This document shows positions 44,427 to 53,422 of a stretch of DNA of 64,000 bases, piece by piece. Under the pieces are notes generated by a model, which made no database searches, was not told the DNA's origin, and was given only the letters and a program-made list of their open reading frames with translations. Both the position numbers and the translations under genes were made by a program. The stretch lies in NCBI GenBank assembly GCA_032017425.1, contig DALZPW010000002.1. The stretch is one strand, 5' to 3'. Position 1 is the first letter of the stretch. Each line of letters begins with the position of its first letter. Source of the stretch: Faucicola tetraodonis. GTDB lineage: Bacteria > Pseudomonadota > Gammaproteobacteria > Pseudomonadales > Moraxellaceae.

Positions 44427-45662
44427 TTATAAATCGAGAAGTAGCATCGCTGGATTTTCAACCAATTCTTTGATCGTGACCAAGAATTGTACCGCTTCTT
44501 TACCATCAATTAAACGGTGGTCATACGACAATGCCAAGTACATCATAGGTAGAATTACCACTTCGCCATTAACCGCCATTGGGCGTTCTTTAGTCGCGTG
44601 CATACCCAAAATCGCTGTTTGTGGTGGATTGATGATTGGGGTTGACATCAATGAGCCAAATACACCACCATTGGTAATGGTGAAGGTACCACCCGTCATG
44701 TCTTCAATGCCTAATTTACCTTCACGCGCTTTTGATGCATAGTTACCAATCGCACGTTCGATATCTGCCATACCCATTTGGTCAGTGTCACGTAATACCG
44801 GCACCACAAGACCACGGTCGCTCGATACCGCAACACCCACATCATAATAACCATGATAAACGATATCGCTACCATCAATAGAGGCATTTACTGCTGGGAA
44901 ACGTTTTAACGCTTCAGTGGCGGCTTTTACAAACAATGACATAAAGCCTAGTTTCACACCGTGACGTTTTTCAAAACGCTCTTTAAACTCACCACGTAAG
45001 TCCATGATAGGTTTCATGTTCACTTCGTTAAACGTCGTCAACATTGCAGTTTCTTGGGTAGCGGCTAACAGACGCTCAGCAACACGGGCGCGTAAACGTG
45101 TCATTGGCACACGTTTGTCTGCACGTTGACCGACTGCATTGGCAACCACTTGACCGTTGTCTGCTTTAATTGCATTGTTGGCTTTTAAGGTTGGGTTTGC
45201 CATGTCTTCTTTGGTCACACGACCGCCACGACCTGAACCTTCAACGTCTGCAGGATTGACGCCTGTGGTATTCGCGGCTTTACGAACCGCTGGACTTTGG
45301 TCTTTATAATCTGCTTCAGCAGTCGCTTGAGCGGTAGGCGCTTGTTGTGCAGCTGCAGGCGCGGCTTCAGCTTGGGCAGCCGGTGCTTGGGTTTCAGCAG
45401 GTTGGCTGGCTGGTGCAGCCGCGGTTGCGCCTTCAGTCAGCTCACCGATGACTTCAGCAGAAAGCACTGTGTCATCAACTTGTTTGAGAATTTTGCTAAG
45501 CACGCCGTCAGCTTGTGCCACCACTTCCATCACAACTTTATCGGTTTCGATTTCACACAATACAGCGTCACGGCTTACTTGATCGCCTTCATTAAAATTC
45601 CAAGCAACAATTGTACCGTCAGCAACGGATTCTGGGAAAACGGGGACTTTAATCTCACTCAT
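44427..45662 (-). CDS. sucB: 2-oxoglutarate dehydrogenase E2, dihydrolipoyl succinyltransferase
   Basis: Core acyltransferase of the 2-oxoglutarate dehydrogenase complex. 411 residues: one lipoyl domain (1-77) with lipoylated K42 in EIETDKVVM, an Ala/Pro/Gln-rich hinge (about 78-118), a peripheral-subunit-binding domain (about 122-158, SPAVRKAANTTG), and the catalytic domain with H382 in SYDHRLIDGKEA. A single lipoyl domain and the sucA neighbour identify it as the succinyl form. Confidence 0.97.
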   Translation of the reverse strand: MSEIKVPVFPESVADGTIVAWNFNEGDQVSRDAVLCEIETDKVVMEVVAQADGVLSKILKQVDDTVLSAEVIGELTEGATAAAPASQPAETQAPAAQAEAAPAAAQQAPTAQATAEADYKDQSPAVRKAANTTGVNPADVEGSGRGGRVTKEDMANPTLKANNAIKADNGQVVANAVGQRADKRVPMTRLRARVAERLLAATQETAMLTTFNEVNMKPIMDLRGEFKERFEKRHGVKLGFMSLFVKAATEALKRFPAVNASIDGSDIVYHGYYDVGVAVSSDRGLVVPVLRDTDQMGMADIERAIGNYASKAREGKLGIEDMTGGTFTITNGGVFGSLMSTPIINPPQTAILGMHATKERPMAVNGEVVILPMMYLALSYDHRLIDGKEAVQFLVTIKELVENPAMLLLDL

Positions 45663-45759
45663 GGAAAACTCCTAGTTAATTTCACATTCTTTCATTTTTA
45701 ATGGGTTAAATTCATTGTTGTCTTAGCACTCGGCGCAATTGCCTATACCAAAAACCAAG

Positions 45760-45794
45760 AAGGATTAGTACGCATCTATTAAGTACTAATCCTT
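45760..45794 (-). other. Perfect 12-bp inverted repeat between sucA and sucB
   Basis: AAGGATTAGTAC (45760-45771) and GTACTAATCCTT (45783-45794), 11-nt loop. No strong T run follows on the minus strand, so it looks like a processing or mRNA-stabilising hairpin. Confidence 0.7.
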
Positions 45795-45802
45795 TAAAAC
45801 GC

Positions 45803-48745
45803 TTAGTCAGTCGCTTGTTTTTCTGCGATTTCCGCTTTAGCTTCTAGCTTATCTTCGGTTGAATCTTCATTCTTTGGCAAACCCAATGCTTCGTTGATAA
45901 CTTTTTGTTGTTGGGCAACGTGCATTTGCATCGAACCTGCAGCAGGTGCGGCCGATGAAGGGCGAGCCACTGGCTCAAGCAAGTAGGCTTTGGTGGGACG
46001 AGTCGCTGGTTTTGGCGGTGCAATCAAACGGAATAAGTGCGGTGCTAGATAGTACCAAGCACCTTGGTTACGTGGCTCTTCTTGTGTCCAAACAATACCT
46101 TCAAGGTTTGGATATTTTGCCACTTCTTCCAAAATACGTGCTTCAGGTAATGGATAAAGCTGCTCGATACGCACAATCGCCACATGGTTCAGACCCAATT
46201 CACGACGTTTTTCAAGCAAGTCATAATATACTTTACCGCCACACAACACTAAACGCGTCACTTGGTTATTATCAAGTTGGTCAATCTCTGGAATCACGGT
46301 TTGGAACTGACCTTGCGCAAGCTCTTCAAGCGTTGACACCGCCAATTTATGACGTAGCAGTGATTTTGGTGACATCACAATCAGCGGTTTACGCGCTGGG
46401 CGAACCACTTGTCGACGCAGGGCATGGAAAATCTGTGCCGGAGTTGTGGGCGTAATTACTTGCATATTATCTTCAGCACATAGCTGCAAAAAACGCTCTA
46501 GGCGCGCTGATGAGTGCTCAGGACCTTGACCTTCATAGCCGTGTGGTAACAGCATGGTCAAACCACAAAGACGTTGCCATTTGGTTTCACCTGAAGAAAT
46601 AAATTGGTCAATGACCACTTGTGCGCCATTGGCAAAGTCACCAAACTGCGCTTCCCAAATCACTAGCGCATTGGGTACTGTCGTTGCGTAACCATATTCA
46701 AACGCCAATACCGCTTCTTCTGACAACAATGAGTTAAAGGTGTCAAAGCGTGCTTGGTTAGGGCTCAGGTTAGCAAGCGGGACATACATACTGCCGTCTT
46801 TCATGTTGAACAGTTCTGCATGGCGATGCGAGAAAGTACCACGTCCCACATCTTCACCCGTGATACGCACAGGGTAGCCTTCTTCGACCAGTGACGCATA
46901 AGCCAAGGTTTCTGCCGCGCCCCAGTTCAATGGCTCTTGACCGGTTTGCATGGCTTTGCGCTGCTCAACCACTTTTTGCACTTGGCGTTGTAGCTCATAG
47001 CCTTCTGGCATTTGCGCCATTTTCTCACCATACGCTTTTAATTGATTGATATCAACGCCCGTATCCCAATTGTCTTCAAGCTTATGACCAATATAAGGTG
47101 TCCAATCTACATACAGCGTTTTATTTGGCTCACGCACGAGTGCGCTAGCAACATATTCGCCTTTATCGAGCGACTCACGGTAGTCATCTTCAAAAGCCAC
47201 ACTTTCAGCTTTGCTAATAATGCCTTCGGCAACTAATTTATTGGCAAATAGCTCACGAGTACTTGGCAGTTTTTTGATGACCGAATACATAAGTGGCTGA
47301 GTGGCGGAAGGCTCATCCGCTTCATTGTGACCGTTACGACGGTAACAGTACATATCAATCACGATATCTTTATGGAAAGTTTGGCGATAGTCGTGGGCAA
47401 GCTGCGCCATAAATACTACCGCTTCTGGATCGTCACCGTTTACATGAAAAATCGGTGCGTGTACCATTTTAGCAATATCGGTACAGTATTCAGTTGAACG
47501 CGCATCTTCTAAGCGGCTGGTGGTAAAACCGACTTGGTTATTGATAATAATATGCAGCGTACCACCTGTTGAGTAGGCACGGGTTTGTGACATTTGGAAA
47601 GTTTCTTGGTTGACACCTTGACCGGCGAACGCAGCGTCACCGTGTACCACGATTGGCAAAACGGCATCACCGGTTTTATCTTGACGGCGTACTTGGCGGG
47701 CACGCACTGAACCAATCAATACAGGCGATACAATCTCAAGATGCGAGGGGTTAAATGCCAAGGCTAAGTGTGCTTCGCCGCCCGGTGTCATTACGTTGGA
47801 TGAATAACCATTGTGGTATTTTACGTCACCTGAACCCACGGTCGGTTGTTTTTTACCATCAAACTCATCAAACAAATCTTTGGGGTTTTTACCCAAAATA
47901 TTCACTAATAAGTTTAAACGTCCACGGTGCGCCATACCGATAACCATTTCTTTGGTACCGTTTTCACCCGCACGCTGAATTATCTCATTGACCATTGGGA
48001 TAAAGCTCTCGCCACCCTCAAGACCAAAACGTTTCACACCGGTATATTTACGCGCTAAGTATTTTTCTAATCCTTCCGCTGCTGTCAAACGCTCAAGGAT
48101 AGATTTACGTTTTTCATTGTCAAATTTGACATAGCCAAGATTTTGCTCTAGGTATTTTTCAATCCAGCGTTTTTCTTTGGCAGTGGTCACATGGAAATAT
48201 TCTGCACCAATGCTGCTACAATAAACTCGCTCTAACACTTGGATAATTTCACGCAGTGTGGCTTTGTCTTTACCGATATTTAGGTCGCTGACAGGGTAGA
48301 CAGTGTCTAAATCCGCTTCAGAAAGACCATAGTAAGCTAAAGTCAATTCTTCAACTTCTGGACGTGGCATCAGTCCTAAAGGATCTAGATTAGCAATACG
48401 ATGACCACGACGGCGGTAACTGGTAATCAGTTTTTGCACGCCCATTTGGTTGTCCGCAAATTCGCGAATTTCAGAAGGGCTGACAGCGCCTACCGCTGAT
48501 TGACCAGTAACTTTGTGGGCAGTGGTATTGCGAGCTAATAGCAAAAATTGGTCTTGGATAGTATGGTGAAGGGCGTTTTTATCATCATCTTTGGCAAACT
48601 GCGCAAAGTAAGGAATGTATTTTTCATCAACGCTTTGTGGATCTTGAAGATACTGTTCATAGAGTGATTCAAGATAGACTGCGTTATCTGCTGACAGTTC
48701 GGTAAACTGAGCAGATGAGACAGAAGTTTGGTTTTGGTTAGCCAT
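45803..48745 (-). CDS. sucA: 2-oxoglutarate dehydrogenase E1
   Basis: Thiamine-diphosphate-dependent decarboxylase starting the 2-oxoglutarate dehydrogenase reaction. 980 residues, longer than the 933 of E. coli mainly through the C-terminal Lys/Glu-rich tail. Motifs: YLESLYEQYLQDP (E2-binding N-terminus), GMAHRGRLNLLVN, the ThDP motif GDAAFAGQG, and MLLPHGYEGQGPEHSSAR. ATG at 48745 is chosen with AGAAAG upstream; the frame extends 25 codons further without family resemblance. A 380-bp leader lies between it and the sdhB terminator. Confidence 0.97.
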   Translation of the reverse strand: MANQNQTSVSSAQFTELSADNAVYLESLYEQYLQDPQSVDEKYIPYFAQFAKDDDKNALHHTIQDQFLLLARNTTAHKVTGQSAVGAVSPSEIREFADNQMGVQKLITSYRRRGHRIANLDPLGLMPRPEVEELTLAYYGLSEADLDTVYPVSDLNIGKDKATLREIIQVLERVYCSSIGAEYFHVTTAKEKRWIEKYLEQNLGYVKFDNEKRKSILERLTAAEGLEKYLARKYTGVKRFGLEGGESFIPMVNEIIQRAGENGTKEMVIGMAHRGRLNLLVNILGKNPKDLFDEFDGKKQPTVGSGDVKYHNGYSSNVMTPGGEAHLALAFNPSHLEIVSPVLIGSVRARQVRRQDKTGDAVLPIVVHGDAAFAGQGVNQETFQMSQTRAYSTGGTLHIIINNQVGFTTSRLEDARSTEYCTDIAKMVHAPIFHVNGDDPEAVVFMAQLAHDYRQTFHKDIVIDMYCYRRNGHNEADEPSATQPLMYSVIKKLPSTRELFANKLVAEGIISKAESVAFEDDYRESLDKGEYVASALVREPNKTLYVDWTPYIGHKLEDNWDTGVDINQLKAYGEKMAQMPEGYELQRQVQKVVEQRKAMQTGQEPLNWGAAETLAYASLVEEGYPVRITGEDVGRGTFSHRHAELFNMKDGSMYVPLANLSPNQARFDTFNSLLSEEAVLAFEYGYATTVPNALVIWEAQFGDFANGAQVVIDQFISSGETKWQRLCGLTMLLPHGYEGQGPEHSSARLERFLQLCAEDNMQVITPTTPAQIFHALRRQVVRPARKPLIVMSPKSLLRHKLAVSTLEELAQGQFQTVIPEIDQLDNNQVTRLVLCGGKVYYDLLEKRRELGLNHVAIVRIEQLYPLPEARILEEVAKYPNLEGIVWTQEEPRNQGAWYYLAPHLFRLIAPPKPATRPTKAYLLEPVARPSSAAPAAGSMQMHVAQQQKVINEALGLPKNEDSTEDKLEAKAEIAEKQATD

Positions 48746-49123
48746 GATTCTTTCTACTGTAGTATTTAAAGGTGGAAATAAAAATTTTAGGGAATAGCCT
48801 AGCATTTTTATAATTAACAAAAAATTTTGTTAAGGTAATAGTTACCATTCATTTACTAAATATAGCAACTCACGCCGCTTGGCGTGTGGAGAAATAGCTA
48901 TCAAATGGTAGTAAAAGAAGAGTAATGTGAAAGTTAGTTTTCTCCTTCCTTAGAAAACCTAAATGAATATTCCCTATAGATACCTATCGTATATTATACA
49001 AAATTCATGATAATTTATCTCATTCATTAGGCTGAAAAGGTATAAAAAATATTATGATATTGGGATATGATTTATTACTTTAATTAATAGATAGCCAATT
49101 ACTATGAATTTATCACATCCCAA
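48746..49123 (-). other. Long sucA leader / promoter region
   Basis: 378 bp with no convincing ORF. On the minus strand it holds a TATAAT (48993-48998), a hairpin with AAGGAAGG in the loop (48937-48958), and a GC-rich 6-bp hairpin CACGCC-GCTT-GGCGTG (48871-48886) that stands out in AT-rich DNA. Confidence 0.5.
48937..48958 (-). promoter_or_regulatory. Hairpin exposing GGA motifs in the sucA leader
   Basis: Minus-strand GTTTTCT-AAGGAAGG-AGAAAAC: a 7-bp perfect stem with an 8-nt loop containing two GGA motifs. GGA in a hairpin loop is the known CsrA/RsmA recognition feature; it also looks like a Shine-Dalgarno with no start codon after it. Confidence 0.4.
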
Positions 49124-49155
49124 TAAAAAAAGCCCTGTCGATACAGAGCTTTTTT
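49124..49155 (-). terminator. Rho-independent terminator after sdhB
   Basis: AGCCCTGT/ACAGAGCT stem with one mismatch and a 4-nt loop (49131-49150); seven T on the minus strand. It separates sdhCDAB from sucAB. Confidence 0.8.
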
Positions 49156-49172
49156 GTCACCAAACTGTGGTA

Positions 49173-49883
49173 CTAACCTGCTTGGTCTAACAGCATGTTA
49201 CGTAAGTGACCAATCGCTTTGTTAGGATTCAAGCCTTTTGGACAAACCGACACACAGTTCATGATACCACGGCAACGGAACAAGCTAAATGGGTCGTCTA
49301 AACGTGCTAAACGCTCCTGTGTGCTAGTATCACGGCTATCTGCCACAAAGCGGTAGCCATTCAACAAGGCTGATGGACCTAAGAACTTATCTGGGTTCCA
49401 CCAGAATGATGGACAGCTGGTTGAACAACACGCACATAAAATACATTCATATAGACCGTTTAACTTTTCGCGGTCTTCAGGTGATTGTAGACGTTCAGTC
49501 GGTGGTGCTGGCTGGTCATTGATCAAGTAAGGATGAACTTTTTCATATTGCTCATAGAATTGGTTCATATCTACCACTAAGTCGCGCACCACAGGTAAAC
49601 CAGGTAGCGGGCGTAAAGTAATTTTTTGTGGTAGCGTGTTCATGTTAATAAGACATGATAGACCGTTTTTACCATTGATGTTCATACCGTCAGAGCCACA
49701 AATACCTTCGCGACACGAACGGCGGAAACTGATGGTTTCGTCCATTTTTTTCAAACGGACAAGTACGTCTAATAACATACGGTCAGAGTCTAAAAGCTCA
49801 ATTTGGTATGTCTGCATACGGGGTGCTGCGTCTTTATCTGGATCGTAGCGGAAAATCTCGATGGTGCGAGTACCTCTGCTCAT
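49173..49883 (-). CDS. sdhB: Succinate dehydrogenase iron-sulfur subunit
   Basis: Electron-transfer subunit of complex II. 236 residues. 2Fe-2S ligands in SCREGICGSDG and LSC, 4Fe-4S motif CILCACCSTSCP, and 3Fe-4S motif CRGIMNCVSVCPKGLNP. ATG at 49883 has GGAG upstream; the longer frame (22 extra residues) overlaps the sdhA spacer and is not family-like. Fourth gene of sdhCDAB. Confidence 0.97.
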   Translation of the reverse strand: MSRGTRTIEIFRYDPDKDAAPRMQTYQIELLDSDRMLLDVLVRLKKMDETISFRRSCREGICGSDGMNINGKNGLSCLINMNTLPQKITLRPLPGLPVVRDLVVDMNQFYEQYEKVHPYLINDQPAPPTERLQSPEDREKLNGLYECILCACCSTSCPSFWWNPDKFLGPSALLNGYRFVADSRDTSTQERLARLDDPFSLFRCRGIMNCVSVCPKGLNPNKAIGHLRNMLLDQAG

Positions 49884-49960
49884 AATGCTAAACTCCACAC
49901 GTTTATGATATTGGTTGATAGGGTCTTCACAATAGTTTGCAAAGACCAAAAAAATATTAA

Positions 49961-51814
49961 TTAGAATGTACGCACTTTTGGCTCAACATAGTCTACAGTC
50001 AGTGGGCTCTTACGAACAGGTTTATAGATAACACGGTTACCTTCAGAGAACCAAAGGGTATGTTTCATCCATTCATGGTCATTACGACCAAGCGGGGCAT
50101 ACGCATCATCTGCCGCACGTTCGTAGTCAACGACGGTGTGCGCGCCACGACATTCTTGACGCAGGGAAGCTGAAATCATTGTCGCTTTGGCAACTTCATA
50201 GAGATTCGCCACTTCAAGCGCTTCAATACGTGCGGTATTAAACACTTGCGATTTATCAGCTAGGTGAAGACTATTGACCTGGCTTTCAAGTGCCAAGATT
50301 TTTTTTACGCCTTCATTCATTGACGCTTGGGTACGGAATACACCTGCATGTTGCTGCATGGTACGGCGGATTTCATCAGCCACATCTTGCGCATTTAGCC
50401 CTTGAGTAGATTGCTGTAACACATTCAAACGCGCCAAGGTTTTGTCAAGAACACGCGGTGATAAGGGCTCATAGTCATGACGGTCAGCGGCGTGGAACTC
50501 ATCAATGATATGTTGACCCGCTGCACGACCAAATACTACCAAGTCAAGTAATGAGTTAGTACCTAGACGGTTGGCGCCGTGAACGGATACACATGAACAT
50601 TCACCAATCGCATATAAGCCTTTCACGATTTTTTGCTCGGCGTATAAACCTTCCGCATCCGTACCTGCCTCAAGATCTGGCATGACAACCTGACCATGAA
50701 TATTGGTTGGGATACCGCCCATTTGGTAATGGATAGTCGGTACAACTGGGATTGGCTCTTTGGTAATGTCAACGTTCGCGAAGTTTTTACCAATTTCATA
50801 AACCGATGGTAAACGCTTCATGATGGTATCCACACCTAAGTGCGTCATATCAAGTACCACATAATCACCCTGTGGACCACAACCACGGCCTTCTTTGATC
50901 TCTTGGTCCATTGAGCGTGATACAAAGTCACGCGGTGCCAAGTCTTTTAGGGTTGGCGCATAACGCTCCATAAAGGCTTCGCCATCTTTATTACGAAGTA
51001 ACGCACCTTCACCACGACAACCTTCGGTCAATAATACGCCCGCACCTGCAACGCCTGTTGGGTGAAATTGCCAAAATTCCATATCTTGGAGTGGAATACC
51101 GGCACGCACTGCCATACCTAGGCCGTCACCGGTGTTAATAAAGGCATTAGTAGACGCAGCGAAAATACGACCTGCACCACCCGTTGCTAGGACAGTTGTT
51201 TTCGCTTGAAATACCGCGACACGACCTGTTTCTTGCTCTAGTGCGATAACACCGTTAATGTCGCCCTTGCTATCTTTGACCAAATCTAGCGCAATCCACT
51301 CAATAAAAAACTCTGTGCCTTGCTCAAGATTTTTTTGATACAAGGTATGCAATAACGCATGACCTGTACGGTCAGCTGCCGCACACGCACGTTGCACCGC
51401 TTTTTCACCGTAGTTGGCAGTATGACCGCCAAATGGACGCTGATAAATCGTACCGTCCGCGTTACGGTCAAATGGCATACCCATATGCTCAAGTTCATAT
51501 ACCACTTTTGGTGCTTCACGGCACATATACTCGATGGCGTCTTGGTCACCTAACCAGTCAGACCCTTTGATGGTGTCATAAAAGTGAAAATGCCAGTTAT
51601 CATCACTCATGTTACCCAAACTTGCGCCAATTCCACCTTGTGCAGCAACCGTGTGAGAACGCGTTGGGAACACTTTGGTTAATACCGCAACATTCATACC
51701 GCCACGCGCCAATTGTAGCGACGCACGCATACCAGAGCCACCGCCGCCAACGATAACCGCATCGAAGGTTAAGGTTTGAATATTGCTAATGGTGTTGTCT
51801 TGTTTTGTTGCCAT
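49961..51814 (-). CDS. sdhA: Succinate dehydrogenase flavoprotein subunit
   Basis: FAD-binding catalytic subunit oxidising succinate to fumarate. 617 residues. FAD dinucleotide motif VGGGGSGMRASL, covalent-FAD histidine H54 in RSHTVAAQGG, and the active-site segments QFHPTGVAGAGVL, DFVSRSMDQEI and HGANRLGTNSLLDLVVFGR. Third gene of sdhCDAB. Confidence 0.98.
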   Translation of the reverse strand: MATKQDNTISNIQTLTFDAVIVGGGGSGMRASLQLARGGMNVAVLTKVFPTRSHTVAAQGGIGASLGNMSDDNWHFHFYDTIKGSDWLGDQDAIEYMCREAPKVVYELEHMGMPFDRNADGTIYQRPFGGHTANYGEKAVQRACAAADRTGHALLHTLYQKNLEQGTEFFIEWIALDLVKDSKGDINGVIALEQETGRVAVFQAKTTVLATGGAGRIFAASTNAFINTGDGLGMAVRAGIPLQDMEFWQFHPTGVAGAGVLLTEGCRGEGALLRNKDGEAFMERYAPTLKDLAPRDFVSRSMDQEIKEGRGCGPQGDYVVLDMTHLGVDTIMKRLPSVYEIGKNFANVDITKEPIPVVPTIHYQMGGIPTNIHGQVVMPDLEAGTDAEGLYAEQKIVKGLYAIGECSCVSVHGANRLGTNSLLDLVVFGRAAGQHIIDEFHAADRHDYEPLSPRVLDKTLARLNVLQQSTQGLNAQDVADEIRRTMQQHAGVFRTQASMNEGVKKILALESQVNSLHLADKSQVFNTARIEALEVANLYEVAKATMISASLRQECRGAHTVVDYERAADDAYAPLGRNDHEWMKHTLWFSEGNRVIYKPVRKSPLTVDYVEPKVRTF

Positions 51815-51920
51815 TGCTTTAATTTCCTAAATGATGGTTCGATTTTATCCACATAAATGCTTAAAAAGCGATGAAGTTAAAATCGATAAATACGTTAACA
51901 AAATTTATCTAACAGGATGT

Positions 51921-52256
51921 TTAGAAGAAAATCATCACGCCCCAAAATAAATAAACCAAGACTGCAAGAATCATGGCAGATTGCAGCACAAAACGTAAAC
52001 CATTTGACTTAACGTAGTCTGTTAATACAGTCCACATCCCTACCCACGCATGACCCACTAATGCTAGTATCATCAATAGCGTAAATAAGCGCATCGGTAG
52101 GCTTAGCATAAAGCCTTGCCATAATTCAAACGTTGGTTGGTGGGTTAAGAACCACCCCAACATTACCAATGAATAAACTGCCAATACAACCGCACTAATA
52201 CGTTGTACCACCCAATCGCGAGAGCCTGAGCCTGTTAAACCTGTTGCACTTTTCAT
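51921..52256 (-). CDS. sdhD: Succinate dehydrogenase membrane anchor subunit
   Basis: Membrane anchor of complex II. 111 residues with three hydrophobic helices and the haem-ligand segment LVGHAWVGMWTVLTDYVK. The start is ATG at 52256, which shares one base with the sdhC stop (TAATG), so the two are coupled; a 12-codon longer frame lies inside sdhC. Confidence 0.93.
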   Translation of the reverse strand: MKSATGLTGSGSRDWVVQRISAVVLAVYSLVMLGWFLTHQPTFELWQGFMLSLPMRLFTLLMILALVGHAWVGMWTVLTDYVKSNGLRFVLQSAMILAVLVYLFWGVMIFF

Positions 52257-52645
52257 TAGAACATCACCCATACAAATGAACCCACAACCCAAAGGGCTGC
52301 AAGTACAAAGCCAATGAATGTCGCAGTGCGACCACTGTTTAATTCTTCATTCATGCCCATGTCGGCAAATAAATGTTTGAAACCCATCACAAAATGGTAG
52401 CCTAATGCAGCCACAAAGATCCAAGCCAAAAACTTCACCAAGGGGCTCGTAAAAATATCTGCAAAGCCTTCAGCACTGGCAAGCGACGTTTGAAAAATCC
52501 ATAACATCACAGGAATTAGGAGAAATAGCACCACACCAGAAACACGGTGGGTAATTGAAGCCAAAGCAATTGGGTTTTTTGAATTAACATTAATTACTTG
52601 GCTTAAAGGAAGGTCAATCGGTCGGTTGCTTTTCACAGCGGGCAT
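52256..52645 (-). CDS. sdhC: Succinate dehydrogenase cytochrome b556 subunit
   Basis: Second membrane subunit, binding haem b and ubiquinone. 129 residues, three hydrophobic helices, with the family motifs SITHRVSGVVLF near residues 30-41 and GYHFVMGFKHLFADMG containing the haem-ligand histidine. AAAGG precedes the ATG. First gene of the operon; a long AT-rich leader lies upstream. Confidence 0.95.
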   Translation of the reverse strand: MPAVKSNRPIDLPLSQVINVNSKNPIALASITHRVSGVVLFLLIPVMLWIFQTSLASAEGFADIFTSPLVKFLAWIFVAALGYHFVMGFKHLFADMGMNEELNSGRTATFIGFVLAALWVVGSFVWVMF

Positions 52646-52898
52646 CCTTTATTCGCAGTTATAACTTACCTGTGTTATTGCTATGCCAATATCCAAAATA
52701 TCAAGCACGAACTTCAAATCACTTGCAGGGTTTGATGAATCACATAGCCTGTCAAAAAACAGGTAAATCGAAGATAAGGAATAGCTAGCGTACTTTGGAT
52801 TATTCACAGAATAGATAGTTATTAGCCGCGAATCTAATCGTATCTCACAATTAAAAACTAATAAATTACAAACTAATAATCGACAAAAAGCCACACAC

Positions 52899-52944
52899 AA
52901 TTTACTTTTTAATTTTGTTAAATCACAAAGCTAAAAAGTAAATT
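52899..52944 (-). repeat. Perfect 13-bp inverted repeat in the sdh leader
   Basis: AATTTACTTTTTA (52899-52911) and TAAAAAGTAAATT (52932-52944), 20 bases apart, about 255 bp upstream of sdhC. Confidence 0.8.
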
Positions 52945-53102
52945 ATGTTTAGCAAATATTAATAATACAAAGCTAGCCACCAGTAAAATTTTTATAATTA
53001 TAAGAGTCTTTGATTACAAATACAAACAAAAACAGAAAAAAAACCATCTTTTATCAAACCACTGTAGCGCACTATTAAAATTCAGAAATAATTTGATAAG
53101 AT

Positions 53103-53177
53103 TCAGCGTTTTGCCACCCACTCTTCTAGATAGTTAACCGTATCAAGGGTTGATAGAATGTCAGTAGCAGAGAGCAT
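53103..53177 (-). CDS. Candidate 24-residue micro-ORF upstream of sdhC
   Basis: ATG at 53177 to TGA at 53103-53105. The peptide (ATDILSTLDTVNYLEEWVAK core) has an amphipathic helical look and a balanced composition unlike the surrounding AT-rich DNA. GGAG lies 12 bases upstream, a long spacing. It could be a small protein or leader peptide of the sdh operon, or the remnant of a larger gene. No family recognised. Confidence 0.3.
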   Translation of the reverse strand: MLSATDILSTLDTVNYLEEWVAKR

Positions 53178-53288
53178 AGTTTTAGCTAACTCCTGTTAAT
53201 TATAACTAACTGTTTGTACGCGTAAGGCGTAAATTTACTTTCATTTTTGGCAAAAATGCTGTTAATATAGATATGTTTTAGTTTTGGG

Positions 53289-53310
53289 TTTTCGCTATTT
53301 TTTCGCTATT
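53289..53310 (+). repeat. 11-bp tandem duplication upstream of gltA
   Basis: TTTTCGCTATT occurs twice back to back (53289-53299, 53300-53310). Confidence 0.9.
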
Positions 53311-53422
53311 AAAGTCGCCCTGCACGTCTCTGTGTGGCGGGGCAGTCACCTATCCTTGTCATTGCGCCAATGCATTTGAGCAAGTATAGGTCTTCTTTTT
53401 TTTACACGTCTGAGAGGATTTT

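Larger units (their letters stand above)
52646..53422. other. 777-bp divergent regulatory region sdhC / gltA
   Basis: AT-rich spacer between the two halves of the TCA cluster. It contains a 13-bp-arm inverted repeat (52899-52944), a 24-codon micro-ORF (53103-53177, minus) and, near gltA, an 11-bp tandem repeat and a GC-rich imperfect hairpin (about 53317-53343). A TTG-initiated frame at 52649-52900 is probably chance. Confidence 0.5.

Noticed and set aside
45946..46455. 169-codon frame antisense to sucA
   Set aside because: Within the conserved C-terminal part of sucA, no ribosome-binding site.
52649..52900. 83-codon minus-strand frame in front of sdhC
   Set aside because: It starts with TTG without a ribosome-binding site, is AT-driven in composition and resembles no protein; treated as sdh leader.
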